Source: Pseudomonas sp. SL4(2022)
Lineage (GTDB): Bacteria > Pseudomonadota > Gammaproteobacteria > Pseudomonadales > Pseudomonadaceae
DNA length: 64,000 bases
Direction: 5' to 3'
Assembly (NCBI RefSeq): GCF_026625725.1
Contig: NZ_CP113060.1
Span: 2,672,001 to 2,736,000, forward strand
Below, in pieces: positions 33,360 through 42,631 of this stretch. The notes below the pieces were generated by a model. The model saw only the letters and a list, made by a program, of their open reading frames with translations. It made no database searches and was not told the DNA's origin. The stretch's first letter is position 1. The number at the start of each line of letters is the position of its first letter. A program made the translations under genes and the position numbers.

Positions 33360-35294
33360 ATGACAAAAACAAAACAAACCTGGCGCCTGGCAAAACTGCC
33401 ACTGGCCGTCAGCCTCGCATCCACCCTCGCCGCCCCTGCATTCGGCGTTACTTTCAATATCGGTGAGATCGAAGGTCAGTTCGACTCTTCGATGTCGATT
33501 GGCTCAAGCTGGTCGGTGCGTGGTGCTGATCCAGATTTGATCGGTTTTAACAACGGTGGTGACGGTCTTTCGCAAACCTCAGATGATGGTCATGCCAATT
33601 TCAAGAAAGGCGAAACCTTCTCGAAAATCTTCAAGGGTATTCACGACCTGGAGTTGAAGTACGGCGATACAGGTGTATTTGTTCGTGGCAAATACTGGTA
33701 CGACTTTGAACTGAAAGATGAAAGCCGTCAGTTTAAGGACATCAGCGACAGCAATCGCAAAGAAGGGGCGCAAGCTTCTGGTGCGCAAATTCTTGATGCC
33801 TTCGTTTATCACAACTATGCCATTGGTGAGCAGCCAGGCTCGGTTCGTTTGGGTAAGCAAGTTGTAAGTTGGGGTGAAAGCACCTTTATCCGTAACAGCA
33901 TCAACGAAATTAACCCGGTTGATGTGTCTGCATTCCGCCGCCCTGGTGCTGAGGTGAAAGAGGGCTTGATCCCAGTCAACATGTTCTATGTGTCGCAGAG
34001 TCTGACTGAAAATCTCTCAATGGAAGCGTTCTACCAGTTGGAGTGGGATCAGACCGTAGCGGATAACTGCGGCACGTTCTTCTCTCAGGCAGACATTGTT
34101 GCTGATGGCTGTGACGACAATCTGCGTGTGTTGAGGCAAGCCTCGAGTTTTAGCGCACAGCAGTTGGCGCTGCTCGGAGGTCTCGGTGTTGATATCAACC
34201 AAGAAGGCGTGCTTGTTCCTCGTGCAGGGGATCGCGATGCTCGTGATGATGGTCAGTGGGGTACGGCATTCCGCTACTTCTTTGAGCCGTTGGACACCGA
34301 ATTTGGTGCCTATTTCATGAATTATCACAGCCGCACACCAATTTTCAGTGCCACTGGTGCCGCTCCAGCGTTTTACAACGCAGCCACTATCCCAGGCTTC
34401 CCAGCTTCTGCGGCTCTAGCACCATTGCGTGTAGCTGGTAACTCCGAATATTTCATGGAGTATCCAGAAGATATTCGCCTTTATGGTGTGAGTTTTTCGA
34501 CTACGTTACCAACCGGTACCGCGTGGGCTGGTGAGCTAAGTTACCGGCCGAATGCCCCCGTTCAGTTGAATACTACTGACGTTCTCTATGCCGGTCTGAA
34601 ACCGCTTGCCAACCCAGCTTTCAACCCATTGGCGGCTGCAACTTTTGCTGGTGCTGGTCTTGGGAATATTTCTCTTCTTAACGGCGCACCTGGCAGTGAT
34701 TTACATGGTTATCGCCGTAAGGAAATTACCCAATTTCAGACTACTTTTACCCATTTCTTTGATCAGGTCATGGGCGCTAGCCGCCTGACTCTGGTTGGCG
34801 AAATCGGAGTTGTACATGTAGGTGGTTTGGAAAGCTCAGATGACGTTCGTTATGGCCGAGATCCTGTATATGGTCCAGGTCCTCTTTCGGGTAACTATGC
34901 AGTATCTGGCGTTGGTGTATTTAACGCATGTAAAGGTCTGAATGTTAGCACTTTGGGTAACAATCCCAACGCTGAGAACGCGACCAAGTACTGTGAAGAC
35001 GACGGGTTCGTTACTTCTACTGCCTGGGGTTACCGCGCTCGCGCCATCTGGGATTACCCGGACGTATTCGCTGGTGTAAACCTGAAGCCAAGTGTTTCCT
35101 GGTCGCATGACGTTGACGGCTACGGCCCGAACGGCTTGTTCACCGAAGACGCTAAGGCTGTCAGCTTGGGTCTGGATGCGGACTACCAAAACACTTACAC
35201 CGCCAGCCTGTCTTACACCGATTTCTTCGGCGGCAAATACAACACTTCAATTGACCGCGACTTCGTTGCGCTCAGCTTTGGCGTGAACTTCTAA
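33360..35294 (+). CDS. DUF1302 family outer-membrane protein
   Basis: A 644-residue protein with a Sec signal peptide (LAVSLASTLAAPAFG), many alternating beta strands and a final aromatic residue typical of barrels (...FVALSFGVNF). DUF1302 proteins pair with DUF1329 lipoproteins and, in many genomes, RND-type transporters, and are linked to hydrophobic substrates such as fatty acids, esters or alkanes. Codon use in the middle is noticeably AT-richer than in neighbouring genes. It is followed 28 bases later by the DUF1329 gene. Confidence 0.9.
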   Translation: MTKTKQTWRLAKLPLAVSLASTLAAPAFGVTFNIGEIEGQFDSSMSIGSSWSVRGADPDLIGFNNGGDGLSQTSDDGHANFKKGETFSKIFKGIHDLELKYGDTGVFVRGKYWYDFELKDESRQFKDISDSNRKEGAQASGAQILDAFVYHNYAIGEQPGSVRLGKQVVSWGESTFIRNSINEINPVDVSAFRRPGAEVKEGLIPVNMFYVSQSLTENLSMEAFYQLEWDQTVADNCGTFFSQADIVADGCDDNLRVLRQASSFSAQQLALLGGLGVDINQEGVLVPRAGDRDARDDGQWGTAFRYFFEPLDTEFGAYFMNYHSRTPIFSATGAAPAFYNAATIPGFPASAALAPLRVAGNSEYFMEYPEDIRLYGVSFSTTLPTGTAWAGELSYRPNAPVQLNTTDVLYAGLKPLANPAFNPLAAATFAGAGLGNISLLNGAPGSDLHGYRRKEITQFQTTFTHFFDQVMGASRLTLVGEIGVVHVGGLESSDDVRYGRDPVYGPGPLSGNYAVSGVGVFNACKGLNVSTLGNNPNAENATKYCEDDGFVTSTAWGYRARAIWDYPDVFAGVNLKPSVSWSHDVDGYGPNGLFTEDAKAVSLGLDADYQNTYTASLSYTDFFGGKYNTSIDRDFVALSFGVNF

Positions 35295-35322
35295 GTAAGC
35301 GGACGAGATTTTGAGGACGACT

Positions 35323-36696
35323 ATGACTATGAAAACAACAAAAAGTCTGCTGCAAACCGGTGCGCTGACACTTTCGCTGCTGGCCAGCGGTGTGATGGCT
35401 GCCGTCTCGCCAGATGAGGCCGCGAAACTGGGTACTACGCTGACTCCGATTGGTGCGGAAATGGCGGGTAATGCGGATGGCTCGATCCCTGCCTGGACGG
35501 GCGGTCTGCCAGCCAGTGCTGGTACTGCCGACGGTGCGGGTTTCCTTTCGGACCCGTTCCCGAATGAGCAGCCGCTGTTCACTATTACCGCGCAAAACGT
35601 GGATCAGTACAAAGACAAGCTGACCCCAGGCCAGCTGGCGATGTTCAAGCGTTACCCGGAAAGCTACAAAATGCCGGTGTTCGCAACCCATCGTACTGCC
35701 AACCTGCCCGCTAATATTCTGGCCGCAGCCAAAAACAACGCGGTGAATACCAAGCTGGTCGAAGGCGGTAACGGTTTGGAGAACTTCGATCAGGCCAACC
35801 CGTTCCCGATTCCGAAGGACGGTCTGGAAGCCATCTGGAACCACATCACCCGCTACCGTGGTGGCAGTGTGAAGCGTCTGGTAACCCAGGCAACGCCGCA
35901 GCCGAATGGTTCCTACAGCCTGGTTTACTTCCAGGATGAGTTCACCTTCCGTGGCGCCCTGAAAGATGCAGACAACAGCAAGCCGAGCAACGTGCTGTTC
36001 TATTTCAAACAGCGCGTAACCGCGCCGTCGCGTCTGGCGGGTAACGTGTTGTTGGTGCACGAGACCCTCAACCAGGTGAAGGAACCGCGTCTGGCGTGGT
36101 TGTACAACGCCGGTCAGCGTCGTGTGCGTCGTGCGCCGCAGGTGTCCTATGACGGTCCAGGTACTGCCGCTGACGGTCTGCGTACTTCCGACAACTTCGA
36201 CATGTACAACGGTGCACCTGACCGTTACGAGTGGAAGCTCAACGGTAAGAAGGAAATCTACATTCCTTACAACAGCTACCGTTTGGACTCACCGAAGCTG
36301 AAGTATGACCAGATCATCAAGGCTGGCCATATCAATCAGGATCTGACCCGTTATGAGTTGCACCGCGTATGGCATGTGACTGCAACCCTGAAGTCGGGCG
36401 AGCGTCATATCTATGCCAAGCGTGACTTCTTCATCGATGAGGACACCTGGCAAGCAGCGGCGATCGATCATTACGACGGTCGCGGTACCCTGTGGCGTGT
36501 GGCTGAAGCCCATGCTCAGTACTACTACGACAAGCAAGTGCCGTGGTACAGCATCGAAACCTTGTATGACCTGCTGTCTGGCCGCTACTTGGCTCTGGGC
36601 ATGAAGAACGAAGAGAAGAGTGCCTACGAGTTCGACTACCCAGCCAAGGAAAGTGATTACACCCCAGCGGCCCTGCGCCAGGCGGGCGTACGCTAA
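35323..36696 (+). CDS. DUF1329 family protein, outer-membrane-associated
   Basis: A 457-residue exported protein with a signal peptide (LLASGVMA|AVSPDEAAKLG). The family signature is GAEMAGNADGSIPAWTGG near the N-terminus. DUF1329 proteins have a LolB-like lipid-binding fold and accompany DUF1302 barrels. The ATG at 35323 has GAGGA about 5 bases upstream; a second ATG two codons on is also possible. It is transcribed with the DUF1302 gene and ends at a strong terminator. The expected YCF48-like and MMPL/RND partners are not adjacent. Confidence 0.9.
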   Translation: MTMKTTKSLLQTGALTLSLLASGVMAAVSPDEAAKLGTTLTPIGAEMAGNADGSIPAWTGGLPASAGTADGAGFLSDPFPNEQPLFTITAQNVDQYKDKLTPGQLAMFKRYPESYKMPVFATHRTANLPANILAAAKNNAVNTKLVEGGNGLENFDQANPFPIPKDGLEAIWNHITRYRGGSVKRLVTQATPQPNGSYSLVYFQDEFTFRGALKDADNSKPSNVLFYFKQRVTAPSRLAGNVLLVHETLNQVKEPRLAWLYNAGQRRVRRAPQVSYDGPGTAADGLRTSDNFDMYNGAPDRYEWKLNGKKEIYIPYNSYRLDSPKLKYDQIIKAGHINQDLTRYELHRVWHVTATLKSGERHIYAKRDFFIDEDTWQAAAIDHYDGRGTLWRVAEAHAQYYYDKQVPWYSIETLYDLLSGRYLALGMKNEEKSAYEFDYPAKESDYTPAALRQAGVR

Positions 36697-36716
36697 ACCT
36701 GCGTCATGCTGTATTG

Positions 36717-36744
36717 AAAACCGGCCCTAGTGGCCGGTTTTTTT
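36717..36744 (+). terminator. Rho-independent terminator after the DUF1329 gene
   Basis: A stem AAAACCGGCC / GGCCGGTTTT with a 5-base loop is followed by a T-run, 20 bases after the stop codon. Confidence 0.93.
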
Positions 36745-36976
36745 ATGTGCAGTCATTGATTTCGATTGTCTGGCCGGTGTTGCGATGACCCTTTGCCGAC
36801 ATGCTGTTACAAGCCGTCAGTTTGCCCCGCACACGCCAAGCACTCTGTGGCTGATGGATGAACAATCAGTGTAGTTTGCTACCCGACTGTACCCAGGGCT
36901 TCAAATGCACGAGTCAAGGCGCTAGTCTGCGGGGCATCGGTAGTGCCTCTGCCTGACTACTACAAGAAACCGGCTG

Positions 36977-39694
36977 ATGACTGATTTGTCCCGTATTCCT
37001 GGCTTGGTAGCGACCCCCAATGTATTGGGCGGGCACTTCTATCGGCCTCCGTTACCCGCCCACTATGTTCCACGCCCGCGCTTGTGCGAGCGCCTGCTAG
37101 GTGGTTTGGCGGGGCGCCTGTTGCTGGTCAGCGCTCCGGCTGGGTTTGGCAAGAGCTCGCTGGCTATCGAGTTTTGCGAACACTTGCCAGAGCAGTGGCA
37201 AAGCCTGTGGTTGGGGCTGAGCGTGCGCGACAGCGATCCAGGGCGCTTTCTTGAGCGCTTGCTCAGTGGGCTGCAAGAGTTTTTCCCTGGTGTGGGGCAG
37301 GAGGCGCTGGGCTTGCTGCGCCTGCGTCAACGGCATCAGCCATTTGCCTTTGAAGAGTGGCTGGACGGTTTGCTTGATGAGCTGGCGGTGTGCCTTGATC
37401 CGCAGCAACCGTTGCTACTGGTGCTGGACGACTATCATCTGGCGCAAGGCGCCGTCTTGGATCGTTGCCTGCAGTTTTTTCTCAATCATCTGCCTACCGG
37501 ACTGCTGATTCTGGTGACCAGTCGTCAACGCCCGGACTGGCACCTGGCGCGTCTGCGCCTGTCGCGCCAGTTACTGGAACTGCATGAACAGGATCTGCGC
37601 CTGACCGACGTTGAAAGTACTGCGTTGCTCCGGCTGCAGGGCGCCGAGCTGTCGGCCGAAGCGCTGGCCGCCTTGTTGCAACGCAGTGAGGGCTGGGTGG
37701 CGGGGTTACGCCTTTGGTCGCTGGCCGTCAGCGAGACGCAGGAGTCGGCGGCGTTGCCGGCGCGGGTGCAGGGCGGTGACGGGCTGATTCACGACTACCT
37801 GCTGGAAGAGGTGATCGAACGCCAGCCGGCTGACGTGCAGGCCTTTCTCTATGAGACGGCCAGTCAGGAGCGCTTCTGCGCCGAGCTGTGTGATGCCCTG
37901 CGCGATGCCCATGACAGCGCTGCGATTCTCCGCCACCTACAGGCGCATCAGGTGTTTCTGGTGCCGCTGGATGAGCAGGGCAAATGGTTTCGCTATCACC
38001 ACCTGTTTTCCGATTTGCTGCGTAGCCGGCCGCAGCCCACCTCAGGTCTGCATTTGCGCGCGTGTCGCTGGTTCAGCGCTGAGGGCTTGCTGGATGAAGC
38101 CATCGAACAGGCGTTGCGCGCAGGCCAGCCGGACGTGGCAGCGAACCTGGTGCAGAACCTCTCCGAAGAACAGTTGTTGGCCGAGCAGAACGTCGCCACC
38201 TTATTGCGCTGGAAGATGGACTTGCCGGACAGCCTGCTGACCAGCACACCACGGCTGATTCTGTTGTACGGCTGGGCGCTGGCGTTGGCCTGTCAGCTGG
38301 ATGCCGCCGAAGAACTGCTGGCTGAGCTGGGGCGTTTTATGCCCGCCCGCGAGCGCCGCGAGCAGGAAGGTTTGCTGGCCCAGTGGCTGGCCCTGAGTGG
38401 GGTGATTGCCCGCGGCCGCGGTGACAGCGGCAAAGCTCAGGCCTATTGCAGTGAAGCGCTGAGCTGTCTGCCGCTGGACCGTTATGGGCAGCGCCTGATG
38501 TGCCTGTCCAGTCTGGCCAACCTGGCGATTGTGCACGGTGATCTGTGGCGTGCCCGTGGGCTGAACCGTGAAGCGTTGGAGCTGGCGCAGCGGGTCGGTA
38601 ACCCGCTGTTCGAAGCCCTGGCCTATTACGACCGTGCGCGGGTGTTGCAAGCCCGTGGCGAGGTGCTCCGCGCACTGGACGAAGTGCGCCAGGGCCAACA
38701 GCGTCTGGCCAAGCTGCCGTCCCAGCGGCAGTACGCCGCACGTGGACGGCTGACCCTGTACGAAGGCTATCTGCTGAGCCTGCGTCTGCAGCCGCAGCAG
38801 GCCCGTCAGCGCTTGCTGGCCGGAATTGCCGAAGCGCGTGGTTGTCGTGATATCAGTGTGTTGATCGGGTACTGCGTGCTGGCCAGCCTGGAAGGGCGCT
38901 GCGGCAACCTGCCAGAAGCGTTTGCCCAGTTGGCCGAGGCCGAGCGGCTGATGCATATCTGGGATATTCCGCCGATCTACTACCTGGCGATGATCACCCT
39001 GACCAAATGCGAGCTGTGGCTGTGTCAGGGTCAGACTGAGCTGGCGGGTGTCTGGCTGAGTCGCTTGCTGGATGCCTATGGCGGTGAGCAGGCCGCTGCC
39101 GCGCCAGAGTTCCATCCACAACTGCCATTGCATGTTCAGCTGCATCTGGCCACATACGAGCGTTTGCAGGGCGAGGATGAACAGGCCGAGCGGCGTTTGC
39201 GCGGGCTGAGCCAGCTGGCGCAGAACGCCGGTGGTCAGCTGCTGGGGGCGCTTGCGCAGATGCAACTGACGGATCTGCTGCGTGATGCCGGGCGCGAACG
39301 CGAGGCGCAGCAGCAGTTGCACAGTGCCCTGCAAACGGCGGCCGGTGGAGGCTTGCTGCCTTTCCAGGGGCTGCTGACGCGACAACCCGAATGGCTACGT
39401 GAGCAGTTGCTGACCCAGCACGCCAGCCCGCTGATCGAAGCCCTGCAACAGCATCTGCCGCAGGCGCTGGTCAGTCAGGATGATTATGCCGCTGTGGTCG
39501 ATGCCCTTAGTTCGCGGGAGTTGGCCGTGCTGCAATTGATCGCCCAGGGCTGCTCCAACCAGGAGATCAGCGACAGCCTGTTTATCTCCCTGCACACGGT
39601 CAAGACCCACGCCCGCCACATCAACAGCAAACTCGGTGTGGAGCGGCGCACTCAGGCCGTGGCGCGGGCCAAGAGCCTCGGCCTACTGCGCTGA
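36977..39694 (+). CDS. MalT-type LuxR-family transcriptional activator
   Basis: A 905-residue regulator. It has an N-terminal STAND ATPase with P-loop SAPAGFGKSS (about residues 55-64) and a Walker B-like LLLVLDDYH (about 152), a TPR-like middle and a C-terminal LuxR helix-turn-helix (SSRELAVLQLIAQGCSNQEI ... HTVKTHARHINSKLGV). It resembles MalT-type activators that bind a small inducer together with ATP. It lies just downstream of the DUF1302-DUF1329 pair on the same strand, after a terminator, so it most likely controls those genes. Confidence 0.93.
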   Translation: MTDLSRIPGLVATPNVLGGHFYRPPLPAHYVPRPRLCERLLGGLAGRLLLVSAPAGFGKSSLAIEFCEHLPEQWQSLWLGLSVRDSDPGRFLERLLSGLQEFFPGVGQEALGLLRLRQRHQPFAFEEWLDGLLDELAVCLDPQQPLLLVLDDYHLAQGAVLDRCLQFFLNHLPTGLLILVTSRQRPDWHLARLRLSRQLLELHEQDLRLTDVESTALLRLQGAELSAEALAALLQRSEGWVAGLRLWSLAVSETQESAALPARVQGGDGLIHDYLLEEVIERQPADVQAFLYETASQERFCAELCDALRDAHDSAAILRHLQAHQVFLVPLDEQGKWFRYHHLFSDLLRSRPQPTSGLHLRACRWFSAEGLLDEAIEQALRAGQPDVAANLVQNLSEEQLLAEQNVATLLRWKMDLPDSLLTSTPRLILLYGWALALACQLDAAEELLAELGRFMPARERREQEGLLAQWLALSGVIARGRGDSGKAQAYCSEALSCLPLDRYGQRLMCLSSLANLAIVHGDLWRARGLNREALELAQRVGNPLFEALAYYDRARVLQARGEVLRALDEVRQGQQRLAKLPSQRQYAARGRLTLYEGYLLSLRLQPQQARQRLLAGIAEARGCRDISVLIGYCVLASLEGRCGNLPEAFAQLAEAERLMHIWDIPPIYYLAMITLTKCELWLCQGQTELAGVWLSRLLDAYGGEQAAAAPEFHPQLPLHVQLHLATYERLQGEDEQAERRLRGLSQLAQNAGGQLLGALAQMQLTDLLRDAGREREAQQQLHSALQTAAGGGLLPFQGLLTRQPEWLREQLLTQHASPLIEALQQHLPQALVSQDDYAAVVDALSSRELAVLQLIAQGCSNQEISDSLFISLHTVKTHARHINSKLGVERRTQAVARAKSLGLLR

Positions 39695-40552
39695 TTCCGC
39701 CGGAACTGATAGATCAAGGCTGCGCGTTGGCGCTTTGCGTGGTTGCGCCGCGGCGGCGGCCAGTTTGGCCTGCACATCCTGCTGGATACTCAGCAGCACT
39801 GGCTGCAGTTCGCGCATGTTTTGCTGCACTTCTGCATAAGCATGCTGCTGCGCCAGTTGTTCGACACGCTGCAGCAAGGTTTCACGCACCTCCCCGCTCA
39901 AATGAATAAACAGTTCGGGCAGTTGCTTGCTCAGTTCGGCGCTGTAGAGCACCAGCTCTTCACGGCCAAACTGTTTGGTCAGGCCCAGGTAATCCAGGGC
40001 GCTGGAGGTGAGCATGGCTGCTGCCGCCTTGGTTTCATGCAGGCCTTGCAGACGCACCGGGTTGCTTTGCTCGGTTTGCGAGAGGGTCATCCAGAATTCG
40101 GTGGTCAGGGTAAACAGCACCGCCTGCTGGCGCAGTGAATAACTCATCACACCCAGCGCTTCGGCGGCATAAGGCTGCTGCACCGCGCGAAAATCAAAAT
40201 ACAGGCGCATCAGCTCCTTGAGGCGGAACAGCGCTTCGCGGGCTTCGTTCTGCCGCAGCTCCAGCGGGGCGTAGATGTTCAGCTGCGGGCGGAAGTTCTC
40301 TTCGCTGACCATGCGCTGGTAGATCGGTCCGGTGAACTCGCCGCTGCGGCGGGGCAGGGCGTTGAGCTGAGTGCTGTCGACCTTGTTCAGGGCCTCCAGC
40401 AGCTGCTGGTAGTCGGCGCTGTTCCAGGGTTTATGGATGTCGGGAATCTTCTGCCCGAGGTAGAACAGCTCGCTGGCCTGCACGGGCGCGAGCAGAACCA
40501 GCAAAAGGATGGCCAGCGATAAGGTACGGCGTGATGGTAGCGTGTGCGACAC
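39683..40552 (-). CDS. Exported protein of unknown function, GTG start
   Basis: A 289-residue protein with a Sec signal peptide (LSLAILLLVLLAPVQASE) and a helical mature part rich in Gln, Glu, Leu and Ala, with a proline/arginine tail. I chose the GTG start at 40552 because it is the only start just before the signal peptide and has AGGA 8 bases upstream; the longer open frame to 41143 lies opposite the TetR gene. No domain recognised. Its 3' end overlaps the LuxR gene by 12 bases, in convergent orientation. It diverges from the TetR gene. Confidence 0.75.
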   Translation of the reverse strand: MSHTLPSRRTLSLAILLLVLLAPVQASELFYLGQKIPDIHKPWNSADYQQLLEALNKVDSTQLNALPRRSGEFTGPIYQRMVSEENFRPQLNIYAPLELRQNEAREALFRLKELMRLYFDFRAVQQPYAAEALGVMSYSLRQQAVLFTLTTEFWMTLSQTEQSNPVRLQGLHETKAAAAMLTSSALDYLGLTKQFGREELVLYSAELSKQLPELFIHLSGEVRETLLQRVEQLAQQHAYAEVQQNMRELQPVLLSIQQDVQAKLAAAAAQPRKAPTRSLDLSVPAESAQ

Positions 40553-40636
40553 AAGAACAATCCTGCGGAGTAGGCGTGGCCCAGCGTAACCAGCTTGGCG
40601 GCTCGCGTCACCCGCGCCTTGGTTGGGAAGTGTGCG

Positions 40637-41317
40637 ATGCAGCAGGCGTTGGCAGAACTGGGTGCCGTTCGCGCGGTATTTGAAGACCTCGGCGGTTACG
40701 GCGCGGTGGCCCAGCAGCAGGAGCAGGATGGCGATGGGCCGCTGATCGGTCATCTGCAACGCACCAATATTCAGCTGGCGGCGATTCCGGTTTTCGCCCG
40801 CAAGGGGCTGGCGGACACCACGGTGAACGACCTGCTGGCGGCGGCCAACGTGTCGCGACGCACCTTCTACAAGTACTTCGAGAACAAGATGCAGGTGCTC
40901 GAAGGCATCTATCAGACGGCGGTGTCCCTGCTGCTGTCGCGTTTCAGTGAAATGCAGAGCATTGCCGGCAGCCCGCAGGCCTGGCTGCAGGGTATGGTCG
41001 GGCGCTACTTCGACTATCACCTGGCGGTCGGGCCGATTATCCGTCTGATGCAGGAAGAAGCCCTGCGCGCCGATTCCCCGCTGGCCGCACACCGCCAGCG
41101 TGCGCATACCGAGATGGCGCGGTTGCTGGCCGAACGTCTGCACGGTGCCACCCAGGCGGCTGACCCGCTGACCTACCGCGCGCTGATCTGGGCCATGGAG
41201 GCGGCATCGCTGGAGCTACTGGGCCGCGCCGCCAAACGCGAGGAGATCGAACAGGCCAAGCGTGTGCTCAGTGAGCTGCTGATTGCTTCGCTGTGTCCCG
41301 CGCCCCGCTCAACCTAG
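40637..41317 (+). CDS. TetR-family transcriptional regulator
   Basis: A 226-residue repressor. The helix-turn-helix is TTVNDLLAAANVSRRTFYKYF, at about residues 60-80, preceded by an unusually long N-terminal arm. The start at 40637 has GGGAAG 7 bases upstream. The C-terminal domain has the usual helical ligand pocket. It probably controls itself and the unknown exported gene or the alpha/beta hydrolase. From memory, PAO1 has a TetR gene (PA0828) at the same place, followed by the same hydrolase, di-metal protein and AraC gene. Confidence 0.9.
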   Translation: MQQALAELGAVRAVFEDLGGYGAVAQQQEQDGDGPLIGHLQRTNIQLAAIPVFARKGLADTTVNDLLAAANVSRRTFYKYFENKMQVLEGIYQTAVSLLLSRFSEMQSIAGSPQAWLQGMVGRYFDYHLAVGPIIRLMQEEALRADSPLAAHRQRAHTEMARLLAERLHGATQAADPLTYRALIWAMEAASLELLGRAAKREEIEQAKRVLSELLIASLCPAPRST

Positions 41318-41462
41318 GTTGGTACGAATAGTCGTCGAGCGAAGGTCAGGCGAGGCAAAAAACGGTGAGGAAGCGGAGTTTACGAGTTGTAAATGAGCAT
41401 TCCGAAGCGGTTTTTAACGAAGCACCACCGAGCGCAGGCACTTGTCGTACCTAACCTAGGTT
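41311..41462. repeat. Inverted-repeat-bounded intergenic element (MITE-like)
   Basis: The termini 41311-41327 (AACCTAGGTTGGTACGA) and 41445-41462 (TCGTACCTAACCTAGGTT) are near-perfect inverted repeats (one base indel), enclosing about 117 bases with further dyads. The left end overlaps the stop codon of the TetR gene. Internal words AGTTTACGAG and GAGCATT are shared with the element near 6577-6647. No coding capacity. Confidence 0.7.
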
Positions 41463-41538
41463 AGGCGTCAGCCCAGGGTGTACATGCTCTGATAGACCAG
41501 ATGCATCTTTCCCATAACAACAATCTAGAGGTGCCTGC

Positions 41539-42480
41539 ATGTCTGCTTCCAGTCTCCCGCTGACGCCACCGCTGGCGGCCGGTTTTGCCCGTCTGGGCTT
41601 CGGCGCCCTGCCGCTGGAGCGCCTCAAGGCGCGCTATGGCAATGCCGCCAATGGCTCGCGCTACATCGAACTCGATGGCTTCAACCTGCATTACCGCGAT
41701 GAGGGCAGTCGCGACAAGCCCGTGTTGGTATTGATCCACGGCGTGGTGGCCTCGCTGCACACCTGGGATGACTGGCTGCCAGCCTTTACCGCTGAATACC
41801 GGGTGATCCGTTTCGATGTGCCGGGCTTCGGCCTCACCGGCCCGGCCCGCGATGGCGTGTATTCCGCCGAGCGGATGATCAAGGTATTCGGTCTGCTGCT
41901 CGACTACTTGGGCGTGAGCAAGGCGTCGATTGTCGGCAACTCCCTGGGCGGTTATATCGCCTGGAACTTCGCCCTGGCGCAGCCGCAGCGAGTGGAGAAG
42001 CTGGTGCTGATCGATCCGGCCGGTTATCACATGCACAAAGTGCCATGGATGATTGCTGCTGCTGCCTTACCCGGTGCCACCGTGGCCATGCCACTGTGGA
42101 TGCCGCGCGCGTTGATCGCCCAGGGCATCAAGGAAGTGTACGGCGAGCCGGCACGGATCAAGCCGGGTGTGGTGGATCGCTACAACGACCTGACACGGCG
42201 ACCCGGCAACCGCCGGGCGATGATGGATATCTTCCGCGTGCTGCTCAAGGTCAATAAAGACGAACTGCACACCACGCCGACACGGGTGGCGCAGATTCAG
42301 GCGCCGACGCTGCTGCTGTGGGGCGAGCGTGACCGCTGGATTTCGCCCAAGCACGTGCCGCTGTGGCAGCGTGACCTGCCGGGCATTCAGGTGAAAACCT
42401 ACCCGGGCGTTGGGCATATTCCGATGGAAGAAATCCCGCAGCAAAGCGCCGCCGACACCCTGCGTTTTCTACAGGCTTAA
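41539..42480 (+). CDS. Alpha/beta hydrolase
   Basis: A 313-residue alpha/beta-fold esterase-type hydrolase. The oxyanion HGV is in LIHGVVASLHTW, the nucleophile in GNSLGGYIAW (GxSxG) and the catalytic Asp and His in the C-terminal part (ERDRWISP, GVGHIPMEE). The substrate is unknown. The start has GAGGTG upstream. It lies just after the inverted-repeat element and before REP-type repeats. Confidence 0.92.
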   Translation: MSASSLPLTPPLAAGFARLGFGALPLERLKARYGNAANGSRYIELDGFNLHYRDEGSRDKPVLVLIHGVVASLHTWDDWLPAFTAEYRVIRFDVPGFGLTGPARDGVYSAERMIKVFGLLLDYLGVSKASIVGNSLGGYIAWNFALAQPQRVEKLVLIDPAGYHMHKVPWMIAAAALPGATVAMPLWMPRALIAQGIKEVYGEPARIKPGVVDRYNDLTRRPGNRRAMMDIFRVLLKVNKDELHTTPTRVAQIQAPTLLLWGERDRWISPKHVPLWQRDLPGIQVKTYPGVGHIPMEEIPQQSAADTLRFLQA

Positions 42481-42481
42481 C

Positions 42482-42547
42482 GTCGCCGCTAAAGCGCCTC
42501 CCACAATGTTCTGTCGATGAGTGTGTGGGAGGGGCTTTAGCCGCGAC
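42482..42547. repeat. REP-type palindromic element pair
   Basis: Arms 42482-42505 (GTCGCCGCTAAAGCGCCTCC...) and 42524-42547 (...GAGGGGCTTTAGCCGCGAC) are complementary at 22 of 24 positions. It shares the TCGCGGCTAAA-CCCCTCC core with the 19301-19360 element. Immediately after it, 42548-42571 holds a second palindrome (CCCGGATGCAATCCGGG). Confidence 0.75.
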
Positions 42548-42583
42548 GTAACCCGGATGCAATCCGGGCTACAAGAGGTGCAT

Positions 42584-42609
42584 AAAAAAGGGAGCCGGCG
42601 GGCTCCCTT
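42584..42609 (-). terminator. Rho-independent terminator of the di-metal hydrolase gene
   Basis: A stem AAGGGAGCC / GGCTCCCTT with a 4-base loop is followed on the minus strand by a run of T residues, 22 bases after the stop of the gene at 42632-43471. Confidence 0.88.
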
Positions 42610-42631
42610 GTTCGTTGCGTGAACAGCCGCG

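Noticed and set aside
40553..41143. N-terminal extension of the exported protein frame opposite the TetR gene
   Set aside because: No start or signal support; a GTG with a ribosome site and a signal peptide begins at 40552.
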